From the NCBI GenBank assembly GCA_022572185.1, contig JACZWL010000031.1, forward strand, positions 1 through 36,193: a DNA stretch of 36,193 bases, given 5' to 3'. Under the pieces are notes generated by a model that ran no database searches, was not told the DNA's origin, and saw nothing but the letters and a program-made list of their open reading frames with translations. Positions 1 through 8,031 of the stretch are shown here, in pieces; position 1 is the stretch's first letter, and each line of letters opens with the position of its first letter. This DNA is from Pseudomonadota bacterium. Its GTDB lineage: Bacteria > Pseudomonadota > Gammaproteobacteria > Steroidobacterales > Woeseiaceae. The translations under genes and the position numbers were made by a program.

Positions 1-2
1 GA

Positions 3-755
3 ATCGGTTACCGCGAATTCGCAGAAATATCCAAGACGGCATTTGTCGGCATAGCGACAAAAGACTACGGCCTGCGAGGCCGGCCCACAAACATCTCGCG
101 GGTCGCAGTTATGACCGGTCTCACGCGTAAAGAGGTCAGACGGATCAGGGACAAATCTGCTGCTGGCGATGCCACTCTTGTTTTCCGATCTACACCTATG
201 GAAACCATATTGCATAGGTGGCACTCTGAAAAAGAATTTCTTACAGAATCAGATACGCCGAAAATTTTGGACTTTGACGGGGAAGGAAATACCTTTTCCG
301 ACCTTGTACGCAAGTTTGGCGGAGACGTTCCGCCAGGTGCGATGCGGACAGAGCTAAAACGCATCAAGGCCGTTAGGGAACATGACGATAGACGTCTCGA
401 AGTACTGAAAAGAAATGTTTCCGGTCTCGACGTCCATGATAGGTTGATAAATGGTCTTGCAAAGGTTCTTTACCCTGCTGCGCTTACTCTAGCGCATAAC
501 ACTGATAGCGAGGGAGGCGATGACACATGGGTGCAACGTATCGCTGCAACAAAATACGTACGCGACAGCGATGTGTCGCGATTAAGGCGAATAAGTTCTG
601 ATCGCTTAGCAGAATTTGTCGAATCAATCGATGATTTGTTTGTTGCGTATGAGACTCTCTACGAGGGTGAAGATTCAAAAATATCTAAACGTGCTGTTGG
701 TGTTGGTGTATTTTACTTTGAGGAGGATAAGTCGGAGAGTGACATTGTAGGCTAG
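3..755 (+). CDS. DUF6502-type protein, copy 1 (5' end cut by window edge)
   Basis: The frame is open from the first bases of the window, so the true start lies upstream; the first ATG in the frame (111) is internal. The residues before it (REFAEISKTAF...SRVAVMTGLTRKEV) match the same stretch of the complete neighbour at 1288-2187 (GEFSEVAKAVY...TRVAVMTGLTRKEV), so the two are tandem paralogues. I recognise the pattern as the DUF6502 family, whose function is unknown. The N-terminal segment around VAVMTGLTRKEV resembles a helix-turn-helix, so a DNA-binding role is possible; that is inference. The C-terminal half is divergent from the second copy but keeps the ending type VGVGVFYFEED. The gene looks more AT-rich than the housekeeping genes further right. 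Confidence 0.7.
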   Translation: MGYREFAEISKTAFVGIATKDYGLRGRPTNISRVAVMTGLTRKEVRRIRDKSAAGDATLVFRSTPMETILHRWHSEKEFLTESDTPKILDFDGEGNTFSDLVRKFGGDVPPGAMRTELKRIKAVREHDDRRLEVLKRNVSGLDVHDRLINGLAKVLYPAALTLAHNTDSEGGDDTWVQRIAATKYVRDSDVSRLRRISSDRLAEFVESIDDLFVAYETLYEGEDSKISKRAVGVGVFYFEEDKSESDIVG

Positions 756-1061
756 GTATTTTGCGCATTGAATCTTATAACGTCGTATATCCGGCTTGAT
801 GTTGATGCCTCCCGCAAGAAACAGCCGAGGCTAGAGATTTGGTACTGGCGAGATCGGGCGATTCTGAAGAAGATGAGATGAGTTCCTGCTCAGCTTTCGC
901 TTTGCGCAAAAAACCGACGTTTTGTACTGAATTTCAATAATTTGATGCACGTCCTTCCAAATTGCTTGAAATAATGCTCGTTTTCCTGCCGGGCGCACTT
1001 TTGGGCCGACGCAAGAGTTTGCGGCAGACCAACTAATATCATAAAGAACATTAATAATTTC

Positions 1062-1090
1062 TAATAAGTATTTGTTTTTAATACTTATTA
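1062..1090. repeat. AT-only inverted repeat (hairpin)
   Basis: TAATAAGTATT at 1062-1072 pairs perfectly with AATACTTATTA at 1080-1090 across a 7-base loop. The stem has very little GC and no clear U-tract, so it is a poor intrinsic terminator. It could be a protein-binding palindrome or simply AT-rich spacer. Confidence 0.45.
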
Positions 1091-1232
1091 ATTACTACTT
1101 CCCCCTTGGCACAGACGTTAAAAACCGCTGGTCAACGGGCAGAATCTCGGCAGAACCTCAGTCTTTACGACTTGCGTTCCTGAAGAACCGATTCTCTATC
1201 TGACATAAGCAACCCATGCGCTTAACTTAATG

Positions 1233-1264
1233 TTGACTGTGACATAGTTCGGGAATAAATTCCC
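1233..1264 (+). promoter_or_regulatory. Possible promoter and palindrome before the second DUF6502 gene
   Basis: TTGACT at 1233-1238 could be a -35 box. A weak -10 (TAAATT, 1256-1261, 4 of 6 matches) lies 17 bases further on. The weak -10 sits inside the inverted repeat GGGAAT/ATTCCC (1251-1264), so a dimeric repressor bound there would block it. This is a pattern match only. Confidence 0.3.
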
Positions 1265-1287
1265 GCCTATGGGTATTATGTTTAAAT

Positions 1288-2187
1288 ATGAGCGATTCCG
1301 TAAAACAAACGCTTCTAGCGGCCTATCGCGATTTGATGGGGCCGCTAGTGCGGATTCTCCTCCGTCAAGGTATCTCATTCGGTGAATTTTCTGAAGTCGC
1401 AAAGGCGGTTTATGTAGAGGTAGCGCTTAAAGATTTCAAGGTTTCAGGCCGCAAAGCAACCCGTACACGCGTCGCGGTTATGACAGGTCTCACAAGAAAA
1501 GAAGTTAAACGAGTAATAGACGAGGCAGCCAAAGAACGATACGAACTAAAAACAAGTTTCAATCGACTAACTCGAGTCTTGGTGGGTTGGCACACGGATC
1601 CGGATTTCACTGGTCCGTACGGCATGCCTCTTGAGCTGCAATATGAGACGGCAGTGCCCGGTGAGCCGACATTTTCTGAGCTCGTCAAGAGACATAGTGG
1701 TGATATGTCGCCACGATCGATTGTAGATGAATTGATACGTGTATCTGCAGTCCAGGAGACAGAAGTCGGCTGGTATCGAGTATTGCGACGGGACTACATA
1801 CCGGAAGCCCTAGGTGTGCATAACTTTGAAAGAACGGGAGGTGTGATTCGAAATTTTGTAAACACGATTGACTTCAACATGACGAAGTCAGCACCTGGAA
1901 AAGGCCGATTGGAGCGATTGGCGGTTGCGGATGACGGAATTAGAAAAGAAGACATACCGAAATTTGACCGATACCTGCGTGAACGATGTCAGTCGCTATT
2001 GGAGGAAATTGATAACTGGTTGACAAAATTGCCGAAACCGGATCCTGAGAAGGGCGATGAAGTCGTACGAACTGGTGTAGGTGTTTATCACTATACGAGT
2101 GAAGGTGTGGATGACAGGAGTTTCAAATCATTACTTATAGATGAAGGATTAATCAAAAGTCCGCAAAGCGAAACAACTGAAAAATGA
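1288..2187 (+). CDS. DUF6502-type protein, copy 2
   Basis: This is a complete 299-residue protein starting at ATG 1288. No good Shine-Dalgarno site precedes it. Residues about 1-65 (LLAAYRDLMGPLVRILLRQG, then GEFSEVAKAVYVEVA) form the conserved N-terminal part of the DUF6502 family as I know it. The segment RTRVAVMTGLTRKEVKRV looks like a helix-turn-helix recognition region. No catalytic motif or membrane segment is visible. It lies 76 bases before the start of the octapeptide-repeat protein on the same strand. Together with copy 1 it suggests a duplicated regulator next to its target, but this is inference. Function is not known. Confidence 0.7.
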   Translation: MSDSVKQTLLAAYRDLMGPLVRILLRQGISFGEFSEVAKAVYVEVALKDFKVSGRKATRTRVAVMTGLTRKEVKRVIDEAAKERYELKTSFNRLTRVLVGWHTDPDFTGPYGMPLELQYETAVPGEPTFSELVKRHSGDMSPRSIVDELIRVSAVQETEVGWYRVLRRDYIPEALGVHNFERTGGVIRNFVNTIDFNMTKSAPGKGRLERLAVADDGIRKEDIPKFDRYLRERCQSLLEEIDNWLTKLPKPDPEKGDEVVRTGVGVYHYTSEGVDDRSFKSLLIDEGLIKSPQSETTEK

Positions 2188-2263
2188 GCGAAGAGCGAGA
2201 CTCTGCAGCATAGGACGAACAACAAATAGCACATTGATGTTTTCGAAGAGTTGGAGAATTCGA

Positions 2264-3259
2264 ATGATGAGCGATAGAGGGTTGACGAAGGGCACAATCC
2301 AACTAATTGCGGTTGGATTGGTGTGCATTATGGTTGGTGGTGTCGCGATGGCCGCCCAATCTACTTCGACAACAGCGAGTACCGACGGTAGCAATGCTCT
2401 AGGAATACACGGCAGCGACGCGTTAGGTATCCATGGCAGCGACGCCTTGGGCATACATGGGAGCGACGCGCTGGGAATACATGGCAGCGATGCGCTGGGA
2501 ATACACGGCAGCGATGCTCTGGGAATACACGGCAGCGATGTGTGGGGAATACACGGCAGCGACGCGCTGGGAATACACGGCAGCGATGCTTTGGGAATAC
2601 ACGGCAGCGATGCGTTGGGCATACATGGCAGCGATGCGCTGGGAATACACGGCAGCGATGTATGGGGAATACACGGCAGTGACGCGTTGGGTATCCACGG
2701 CAGCGATGCCTTGGGCATACATGGCAGCGACGCGCTGGGGATACACGGCAGCGACGCGCTGGGAATACACGGCAGCGATGCCTTTGGAATACATGGGAGC
2801 GACGCTCTGGGAATACATGGTAGCGACGCGCTGGGAATACACGGCAGCGATGCCTTAGGTATCCACGGATCTGACTTGCTTGTACTCGGTGCGATTACAC
2901 ACGTCGGCGACGGGTTTATTTCAGTGCTGGATCAGACGGTGTTTGGTGACCTTGATGGCCTGGGAACCGGGATGACGGTTGCTGTGTATGGGTCTATCGA
3001 TGCGGATACCGGTGGCATTCTGGATGCGCAGGTCTTCTCGGTGCGTGCGAGTATCGGTGGTGCTTCTTACCTTCGCGGTATCGTCGATGAAGTCGATCTG
3101 GCGGGCGGTTTCGCAGTTGTCAGTGGCATGACGGTCGATTACACGGCGCTGTTATCCAACGGTAGCGCGCCGCAGGTGGGGGATGAATTCGCTGTTACCG
3201 GTTGGTCTTACGGCGGCGCCAGCCTGCTGGTTGCGGATCCTTTGCTAAGTCTCGACTGA
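2264..3259 (+). CDS. Secreted protein with 20 GSDALGIH octapeptide repeats
   Basis: I chose ATG 2264 because GGAG at 2253-2256 lies 7 bases upstream; the frame is open from 2234. The product is 331 residues. A signal peptide is clear (positive MSDRGLTKG, then a hydrophobic core ending GGVAMA-AQS). A short Ser/Thr-rich linker follows, then exactly 20 tandem 8-residue units, consensus GSDALGIH. Units 7 and 12 read GSDVWGIH and unit 17 reads GSDAFGIH. The last ~130 residues are not repetitive and look like two beta-rich OB-like modules, each with a G-x-I/V-x-x-V start and a GMTV segment; they recall DUF5666, which I hold only tentatively. Each unit has one Asp and one His, so about 20 of each could bind metal. 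The regular period suggests a beta-solenoid or fibre. Function is not recognised. Confidence 0.8.
   Translation: MMSDRGLTKGTIQLIAVGLVCIMVGGVAMAAQSTSTTASTDGSNALGIHGSDALGIHGSDALGIHGSDALGIHGSDALGIHGSDALGIHGSDVWGIHGSDALGIHGSDALGIHGSDALGIHGSDALGIHGSDVWGIHGSDALGIHGSDALGIHGSDALGIHGSDALGIHGSDAFGIHGSDALGIHGSDALGIHGSDALGIHGSDLLVLGAITHVGDGFISVLDQTVFGDLDGLGTGMTVAVYGSIDADTGGILDAQVFSVRASIGGASYLRGIVDEVDLAGGFAVVSGMTVDYTALLSNGSAPQVGDEFAVTGWSYGGASLLVADPLLSLD
2387..2866 (+). repeat. 24-bp tandem repeat array, 20 units
   Basis: Twenty in-frame 24-bp units run without interruption from GGT 2387 to CAC 2866. Synonymous variation is common (GAC/GAT, GCG/GCC/GCT, CTG/TTG/TTA, CAC/CAT), while the peptide is almost constant, which points to selection on the protein. 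Units 2-5 resemble units 13-16 in codon choice, a sign of block duplication. Because the period is a multiple of three, several other frames are also open here; they are by-products. Confidence 0.95.
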
Positions 3260-3275
3260 CCAGAATCACAGGCAT

Positions 3276-3302
3276 AAAAAAAGTCGGCGTCCCTGCCGAC
3301 TT
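3276..3302 (-). terminator. Intrinsic terminator facing left
   Basis: AAGTCGGC (3281-3288) pairs with GCCGACTT (3295-3302) across a 6-base loop. Reading the minus strand, the stem is followed by a run of T (the A-run at 3276-3282 on the plus strand). On the plus strand the same hairpin follows the repeat protein's stop by 21 bases but lacks a U-tract, so it would act only weakly in that direction. Confidence 0.6.
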
Positions 3303-3440
3303 AGATCTCGAATCAACATTAAAGGAGATACGAGGGTTGGAGAAGCCATCCCTGAGCGATTAGAGATGACTCCGGCGCACTATAGGAAGATCACTTATTA
3401 ATTGCTGTGATCGGTCTCACAAAACAAATTCCGTGAAGAG

Positions 3441-3466
3441 AAAAGGACGCCAGTTAGCGTCCTTTT
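3441..3466. terminator. Bidirectional intrinsic terminator
   Basis: AAAAGGACGC (3441-3450) pairs perfectly with GCGTCCTTTT (3457-3466) across a 6-base loop. Both strands end in a T-run. It lies between the convergent repeat-protein gene and the leftward yciB-ppiC operon and would end both transcripts. Confidence 0.8.
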
Positions 3467-3492
3467 GTTAAACCATAACTTATTAAGTAAAG

Positions 3493-4305
3493 CTAGTTCT
3501 TGTTTGCTGCATCGGCGCGAAGCTTTTCCAGATGATCTTGGAATTTTTTCTGAGCAACGTTTTGCGCTATTGTGTCACGGACACTTTCCAGTGGTGGTGG
3601 CTCGTTTGTGCGGGATTCTTCACGCAGGATGACATGCCAGCCAAATTCTGTTTGTACGGGCACCGATGTGTACTTGCCGTTCTCGAGTGCGGCTACTGCA
3701 TCTGAAAAAGGCTTTACCATCTGATTCGGAGAAAATCAGGGCAGGGCGCCGCCGTCTTTGGCTGACGGTCCGGTCGAGCTCTCCATGGCGAGCGCAGCAA
3801 AGTCGCTGCCAGTGTGCAGCAGGTCGATCAGAGCAATGGCTTCACCTTGCGTCGGTACTAAAATGTGTCGGGCTTTGAACTGCATCGGCGGGGCCAGTTT
3901 TGCTTGTTTATCGTACTCCGCCAGTATCTCTTCCTCCGTTGTCACGTTGTCGGTGAGAAACTTGTTGGCGAAAGCCTTCGCGACGATGGCACGCTCCCGC
4001 AGTTCAATCTGTGCGGCGATTGCTGGGTCTTTTTTCAAGTCTGCAGAACCAGGCTGGGAGGAGAGGATAAACAGGTCCTTCAGTTCGGCAACGAGCGTCT
4101 TCCGCTCTTGTTCGCTAATCTCGCTAAGCGGCCTTTGCGTACGACTCTGGGCATAGACCTCCAGCACGGAGCTGTCGATATTGGCGCCATTAATTGTTGC
4201 AATGGTCTCGGCTGCAGCTGCCGCTGCTGCGAGCACCACCGTTATCGTTATGGTGATCGCAAATATGCGTGCTCCCACGGTTGCGGAACCGTTCTTCGAG
4301 TACAT
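3493..4305 (-). pseudogene. PpiC/parvulin-type peptidyl-prolyl isomerase, broken by an in-frame stop
   Basis: The frame runs from ATG 4305 (AAGGAAA upstream) to 3493 and would encode about 270 residues, but codon 190 (3736-3738) is TGA. Both halves are in the same frame, so this is not a frameshift. Before the stop: a signal peptide (Ala-rich, then ETIATING), the SurA/PpiC-like N-domain, and the start of a parvulin domain (FKARHILV, then STGPSAKDGG). After it: FSPNQMVKPFSDA and TEFGWHVI, the rest of the domain. Family members read GGDLGWFSP here; this gene reads GGALP-stop-FSP, so the conserved Gly-Trp is replaced by CCC TGA. The truncated product would lack about half the catalytic domain. 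It may be a recent pseudogene or a sequence error. It is the last gene of the yciB-yciI-bolA group, with 28 bases separating it from bolA. Confidence 0.85.
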
Positions 4306-4333
4306 GATCGGGTTTCCTTGGTAGTGTGAAACG

Positions 4334-4621
4334 CTAGTTGGTGCTGGAGCGGCGCTCAGCAGGCGTAAGTGCCTTTATCCGGAGCGCGTGAATATCAGAC
4401 TCGAGCAGGCCGCCCAGCGCAGCATAGACCATTCTGTGCCGCTGTATGCGACTCTTGCCGTCAAAAGCCTGCGACACGATCGTGACATCGAAATGGCCCT
4501 TGCCATCTCTTGCGCCCTCATGGCCTGCGTGCAGATGACTCTGATCTTTAAGCAATAGATCAGTGGGCTGGAAAAGCTCCTCCAGGCATTGCCGGATCCG
4601 TTGTTCCCGGTTGATGCTCAA
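4334..4621 (-). CDS. bolA: BolA family protein
   Basis: The product is 95 residues, normal for BolA. The class II KH-like fold is indicated by [17 protein letters not shown] followed by [11 protein letters not shown] and then [10 protein letters not shown]; the conserved His residues are those that help bind a [2Fe-2S] cluster with monothiol glutaredoxins. BolA proteins take part in iron-sulfur trafficking and, in E. coli, in stress-related cell-shape control. The ATG overlaps the yciI stop by four bases (ATGA), so the two are translationally coupled. Confidence 0.92.
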   Translation of the reverse strand: MSINREQRIRQCLEELFQPTDLLLKDQSHLHAGHEGARDGKGHFDVTIVSQAFDGKSRIQRHRMVYAALGGLLESDIHALRIKALTPAERRSSTN

Positions 4622-4917
4622 GGCAGTACTTTCTTGTAGGGTTTGACGAGGACCTTTTCATAAACGCCGGCCTCGATATAAGGGTCGGCATCAGCCCATG
4701 CTTGCGCGTCGGTCAGAGAAGGAAAATCGGCGATTACGAGACTACCCGTAAAACCAGCCAATCCGGGGTTTTCTGCATCGATTGCCGGGTGAGGACCGGC
4801 CGTCAGGAGACGCCCCTCATCGACCAGGGCCTGCAGGCGTGCGACATGCGCTTGTCGAACTTTGGCACGAAGCTCGAGGCTGTGTTCCACATCCTCGCTA
4901 ATGATCGCGTACCACAC
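4618..4917 (-). CDS. yciI: YciI family protein
   Basis: This is a 99-residue YciI-like protein: [20 protein letters not shown], then [15 protein letters not shown], then [11 protein letters not shown] and a C-terminal [17 protein letters not shown]. The family has a ferredoxin-like alpha/beta barrel with a conserved His (here in RQAHVARL) and Asp. Its substrate is not established. The start codon is GTG at 4917, one base after the yciB stop. It sits between yciB and bolA, a conserved gammaproteobacterial order. Confidence 0.9.
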   Translation of the reverse strand: MWYAIISEDVEHSLELRAKVRQAHVARLQALVDEGRLLTAGPHPAIDAENPGLAGFTGSLVIADFPSLTDAQAWADADPYIEAGVYEKVLVKPYKKVLP

Positions 4918-4918
4918 C

Positions 4919-5476
4919 TTAGGCTTCCGATTGTTCGGTGTCGGATTTGTGCCCGCGACTGACTTTTGTCATCCAAATAGCCTGAATAATCACGAAAATG
5001 AAGGTCAACCCGAGCAAGCCGAATACTTTGAATTTCACCCATACAGGCTGACTGAATGAGTAGGCGATATAGATATTTAGGCCGCCGGCGAAAATAAAAA
5101 ACGCCACCCACATCAGGTTCAGCTTGACCCATTGCTCGCGGCTTAGTTCGGCGGCCTGCCCAAACAGCCTTTTTACGATTGGCATTGTTCCTATCCACTG
5201 ACTTGCCAGGAACACGATACTGACCACCCAGTAGAACACCGTTGGCTTCCAGTAGAGAAAGAGTGGATTGCGATAAAAGAGGGTCGCGCCGCCAAGCACC
5301 AGGAGAAATATCGTCGAGCCAAGGTAAATCTTGTCCAGTTTTCCCGTCAAATATGTCTTCAGCGCCAGACCGATGGGCATCACGACCATCAGGACGCCGA
5401 CGGCGAAATACAGATCGTCGTACAGGTAGGCGGCGAAAAAGAAAAGTAATGGCAGAAAGTCAGCCAGCAACTGCAT
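4919..5476 (-). CDS. yciB: YciB / intracellular septation protein A, inner membrane
   Basis: The product is 185 residues with about five hydrophobic segments. It starts [20 protein letters not shown] and has the family stretch [18 protein letters not shown] and a later [18 protein letters not shown]. YciB is an inner-membrane protein linked to cell-envelope synthesis and septation. It is the first gene of the leftward group yciB-yciI-bolA-ppiC and is divergent from yciO, with 118 bases between starts. Confidence 0.93.
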   Translation of the reverse strand: MQLLADFLPLLFFFAAYLYDDLYFAVGVLMVVMPIGLALKTYLTGKLDKIYLGSTIFLLVLGGATLFYRNPLFLYWKPTVFYWVVSIVFLASQWIGTMPIVKRLFGQAAELSREQWVKLNLMWVAFFIFAGGLNIYIAYSFSQPVWVKFKVFGLLGLTFIFVIIQAIWMTKVSRGHKSDTEQSEA

Positions 5477-5582
5477 CAGAGGCTCGCGGGTAGCAGCGAA
5501 AAAGTGGTGGCGAATAATAACGTAAATCGAGCGGCCGTCGAAACAATCTTAAACAAGTCCGGCGACATTTTTCTGATGCCGC

Positions 5583-5588
5583 TACAAT
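5583..5588 (+). promoter_or_regulatory. Possible -10 box of yciO (leaderless transcript?)
   Basis: TACAAT (5 of 6 matches to TATAAT) ends 6 bases before the yciO ATG at 5595. If used, transcription would begin at or next to the start codon, giving a leaderless mRNA. No good -35 was found and no Shine-Dalgarno site precedes the ATG. Confidence 0.3.
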
Positions 5589-5594
5589 TCGTGC

Positions 5595-6215
5595 ATGGCA
5601 CGGATCATCGACATTCATCCATCAGACCCACAGCCACGGCGCATTGCAGAAGTTGTGGCGACAATCCGTGGGGGCGGGCTTGTCGCCTATCCGACGGACT
5701 CGAGCTACGCGTTTGGATGTCATATTGGCGACAAGCGGGCGATGGACCGTATCCGCCGGATTCGAAGGACGGACAAGAAGCACAATTTCACATTGGTCTG
5801 CAGTGACCTGTCCGAGATCAGTCTCTATGCCCGATTCGACAATTGGGCCTATCGGTTGATGAAATCGATGACGCCAGGGCCCTATACGTTCATATTACAG
5901 GCGACGCGTGAAGTGCCCAAACGGCTGCAGAACCCGAGGAGACGGACAATCGGACTGCGTGTGCCCGACCATCCAATCGTGCATGCGATGCTGGATGCTC
6001 TCGGAGAGCCGATCATGAGCTCGACGCTGACACTGCCTGGGGACGACCGGCCACTCACCACCGCGGCGGAAATCGAGGAACGTATAGGGCATCAGATCGA
6101 GTTGATCATTGACGGCGGCCCGACTGGTATCGAACCGACAAGCGTGATCGATTTGTCCGGGGGCTCAGTGGAAATCCTGCGTGTGGGACGAGGCGACGTC
6201 AGCTCGCTGCGGTAG
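5595..6215 (+). CDS. yciO: YciO, Sua5/YciO/YrdC family protein
   Basis: This 206-residue protein follows E. coli YciO along its length: GGGLVAYPTDSSYAFGCHIG, then RIRRIRRTDKKHNFTLVCSD, then MTPGPYTFILQATREVP and RRTIGLRVPDHPIV. The YrdC-like fold binds RNA and nucleotides. True TsaC/Sua5 makes threonylcarbamoyl-AMP for tRNA t6A; YciO is a paralogue whose in vivo role is less clear, so I do not assign t6A synthesis. It heads a plus-strand run with scpA, scpB and rluB. Confidence 0.9.
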   Translation: MARIIDIHPSDPQPRRIAEVVATIRGGGLVAYPTDSSYAFGCHIGDKRAMDRIRRIRRTDKKHNFTLVCSDLSEISLYARFDNWAYRLMKSMTPGPYTFILQATREVPKRLQNPRRRTIGLRVPDHPIVHAMLDALGEPIMSSTLTLPGDDRPLTTAAEIEERIGHQIELIIDGGPTGIEPTSVIDLSGGSVEILRVGRGDVSSLR

Positions 6216-6279
6216 CGCAACAAATAGCGGCTTGTGGGTCGATTTACGCTAAAATGCGGCGTCCTCGCCTGGGAAACTG

Positions 6280-7164
6280 ATGAAACCTGAACTCAAAGTG
6301 CTTACGAGCAAAGATGCGCCTAAGCCTCCGCCGGACGGCGATATGGCGCCGGCCCAGGGGGAAATGCCCTTTGCGGTCGTAGCTGGCGAGCCCGTTACTC
6401 AGCTGCCGCAGGATCTTTATATTCCACCCTACGCGCTGCAGGTATTCCTTGAAGCGTTCGAAGGGCCACTTGACCTGCTGCTCTACCTGATTCGCCGTCA
6501 GAACATCGATGTGCTCGATATCCCCATTGCCGAAATAACGCGGCAGTACGTCGAATACATCGAGCTTATGAAGGAGATGCAGCTCGATTTGGCCGGTGAA
6601 TACCTGCTGATGGCGGCAATGCTTGCCGAGATCAAATCACGCATGCTCCTGCCGCGGGCCGAAGACGAAGAAGAGGACGAGGAAGATCCCCGCGCGGAGC
6701 TGATTCGCCGACTGCAGGAATACGAACGCTTCAAAAAGGCGGCGGAGGACCTGAGTACGATGCCGAGGCTGGAGCGCGACGTATTTGTGGCCGATGTCGA
6801 GGCGCCGGAGCGCAAGGTAGTGACTGAATTGCCGGACGTTACCTTGAAGGAGTTGTTGCTGTCTTTTCATGACGTACTGAGGCGTGCTCAGATGTTTTCC
6901 AACCTGCATCTGCTACGGGAACCTCTGTCGGTGCGTCAACGAATGTCCGAAATCCTGACCCGATTAAAGACAAACACATTTTCAAGCTTCGGTGAGCTAT
7001 TTGATCCGGAAGAAGGACGCATGGGAGTGGCTGTCACATTTGTCGCCATTCTGGAACTGCTTCGTGAATCAACAATCGACGTCGTGCAGGCAGAGGCATA
7101 CGCGCCTTTGCACGTGAGAGCGGCGTCTTCGGTTCGCCTGGTATCGGACGAAGACGACTTCTAA
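6280..7164 (+). CDS. scpA: Segregation and condensation protein A
   Basis: The product is 294 residues, slightly long for ScpA because of a ~50-residue Pro-rich N-terminal lead. The kleisin core begins at VFLEAFEGPLDLLLYLIRRQ and continues IDVLDIPIAEITRQYVEYI, then GEYLLMAAMLAEIKSRMLLP, followed by an acidic stretch (EDEEEDEEDP). The C-terminal winged helix (TFVAILELLRE) contacts SMC. ScpA bridges the SMC heads and recruits ScpB in chromosome condensation. scpB follows after 42 bases. Confidence 0.95.
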   Translation: MKPELKVLTSKDAPKPPPDGDMAPAQGEMPFAVVAGEPVTQLPQDLYIPPYALQVFLEAFEGPLDLLLYLIRRQNIDVLDIPIAEITRQYVEYIELMKEMQLDLAGEYLLMAAMLAEIKSRMLLPRAEDEEEDEEDPRAELIRRLQEYERFKKAAEDLSTMPRLERDVFVADVEAPERKVVTELPDVTLKELLLSFHDVLRRAQMFSNLHLLREPLSVRQRMSEILTRLKTNTFSSFGELFDPEEGRMGVAVTFVAILELLRESTIDVVQAEAYAPLHVRAASSVRLVSDEDDF

Positions 7165-7206
7165 CGGTTCATTTTTGATATCCGGAAACAAAGAGAACGA
7201 TCATTG

Positions 7207-8019
7207 ATGGACGAAACCGAGATCAAGCACTTTATTGAGTCTGCATTGCTGGCGGCCGGAAGGCCTCTCAGCATCGATCAATTGCAAAACCTCTTCGATG
7301 ATGCTTCGGCTCCCGAGAAATCGCAGATCAGACAGGTGATCAGTACTTTGCTGGAGGAGTATGAAGACCGGGGAATCACCATCAAAGAAGTTGCCAGCGG
7401 TTTTCGTATTCAGGTCAAGGCCAGCATGGCAGAACGCTTGCAAAAGCTCTGGGAGGAACGGCCGCCGCGATATTCCCGCGCATTTTTCGAAACTCTGGCG
7501 CTCATCGCCTATCGTCAGCCCGTAACGCGCGGCGATATTGAGGAAATTCGCGGTGTATCGGTCAGCACCAACATCACTCGTTCTCTCCTCGAGCGTGAAT
7601 GGATCCGGGTCGTTGGGCATCGCGACGTACCAGGGCGTCCGGCGATGTTTGGCACGACGAAACTATTTCTCGATTATTTCGGCTTGAAAAAGCTCGATGA
7701 CTTGCCGCCGCTCGCTGACTTGTCCGATTGGGAAACACTACGAGTGCAACTCAACCTGCCGGCCGTCGAGGAGGACGAGGTAGCGGTCGAGACAGCAGAG
7801 GTAGCGAATCTGCCGGTGCTCTATCCGGACAGCGAAGATGATGCGGGTGCGGACGACGATATCGATGTCGAGCAAGTATCGGAAGCGATCGCCGATTCCG
7901 GTTTCCACGAGATCGTTGCGACCGAATGGCCCGACCCGACCGCGGGCGAAAGCGGTGAGGCGGGACAGGCCGATGCCGGCGACACAGAAGATGTAGACGC
8001 ATCACGGGCTGGTACCTGA
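7207..8019 (+). CDS. scpB: Segregation and condensation protein B
   Basis: I use ATG 7207; a TTG three bases earlier is also in frame. The product is 270 residues. Two winged-helix domains are seen: residues about 1-90 (IKHFIESALLAAGRPLS) and about 91-175 (FFETLALIAYRQPVTRGDIE, then IRGVSVSTNI and GRPAMFGTTKLFLDYFGL). The last ~85 residues are an acidic, probably disordered tail, common in gammaproteobacterial ScpB. ScpB dimers bind ScpA in the SMC complex. The stop codon is followed in the same frame by rluB. Confidence 0.95.
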   Translation: MDETEIKHFIESALLAAGRPLSIDQLQNLFDDASAPEKSQIRQVISTLLEEYEDRGITIKEVASGFRIQVKASMAERLQKLWEERPPRYSRAFFETLALIAYRQPVTRGDIEEIRGVSVSTNITRSLLEREWIRVVGHRDVPGRPAMFGTTKLFLDYFGLKKLDDLPPLADLSDWETLRVQLNLPAVEEDEVAVETAEVANLPVLYPDSEDDAGADDDIDVEQVSEAIADSGFHEIVATEWPDPTAGESGEAGQADAGDTEDVDASRAGT

Positions 8020-8031
8020 GGTAAGCAAGTC

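Larger units (their letters stand above)
756..1287. other. Intergenic region between the two DUF6502 genes
   Basis: This 532-base stretch has no convincing gene on either strand. It contains an AT-rich segment (about 1035-1095) with a perfect 11-bp hairpin (1062-1072 with 1080-1090) and, just before the next gene, a GGGAAT-AA-ATTCCC inverted repeat at 1251-1264. Nothing else was seen. Confidence 0.6.

Noticed and set aside
1062-1090. Intrinsic terminator of the first DUF6502 gene
   Set aside because: The stem is almost all A-T, lies over 300 bases after the stop, and has no U-tract.
2149-2858. Long open frames on the other strand and in another frame across the octapeptide array
   Set aside because: A 24-bp repeat keeps any stop-free frame open; there is no signal or conserved domain in these readings, while the chosen frame has a signal peptide and C-terminal domain.
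2387-2866. CRISPR array
   Set aside because: The 24-bp units are directly adjacent without spacers and encode a constant peptide.
3493-3720. A separate small gene starting MVKPFSDA
   Set aside because: It is the in-frame 3' half of the parvulin gene after the stop codon, not an independent gene.
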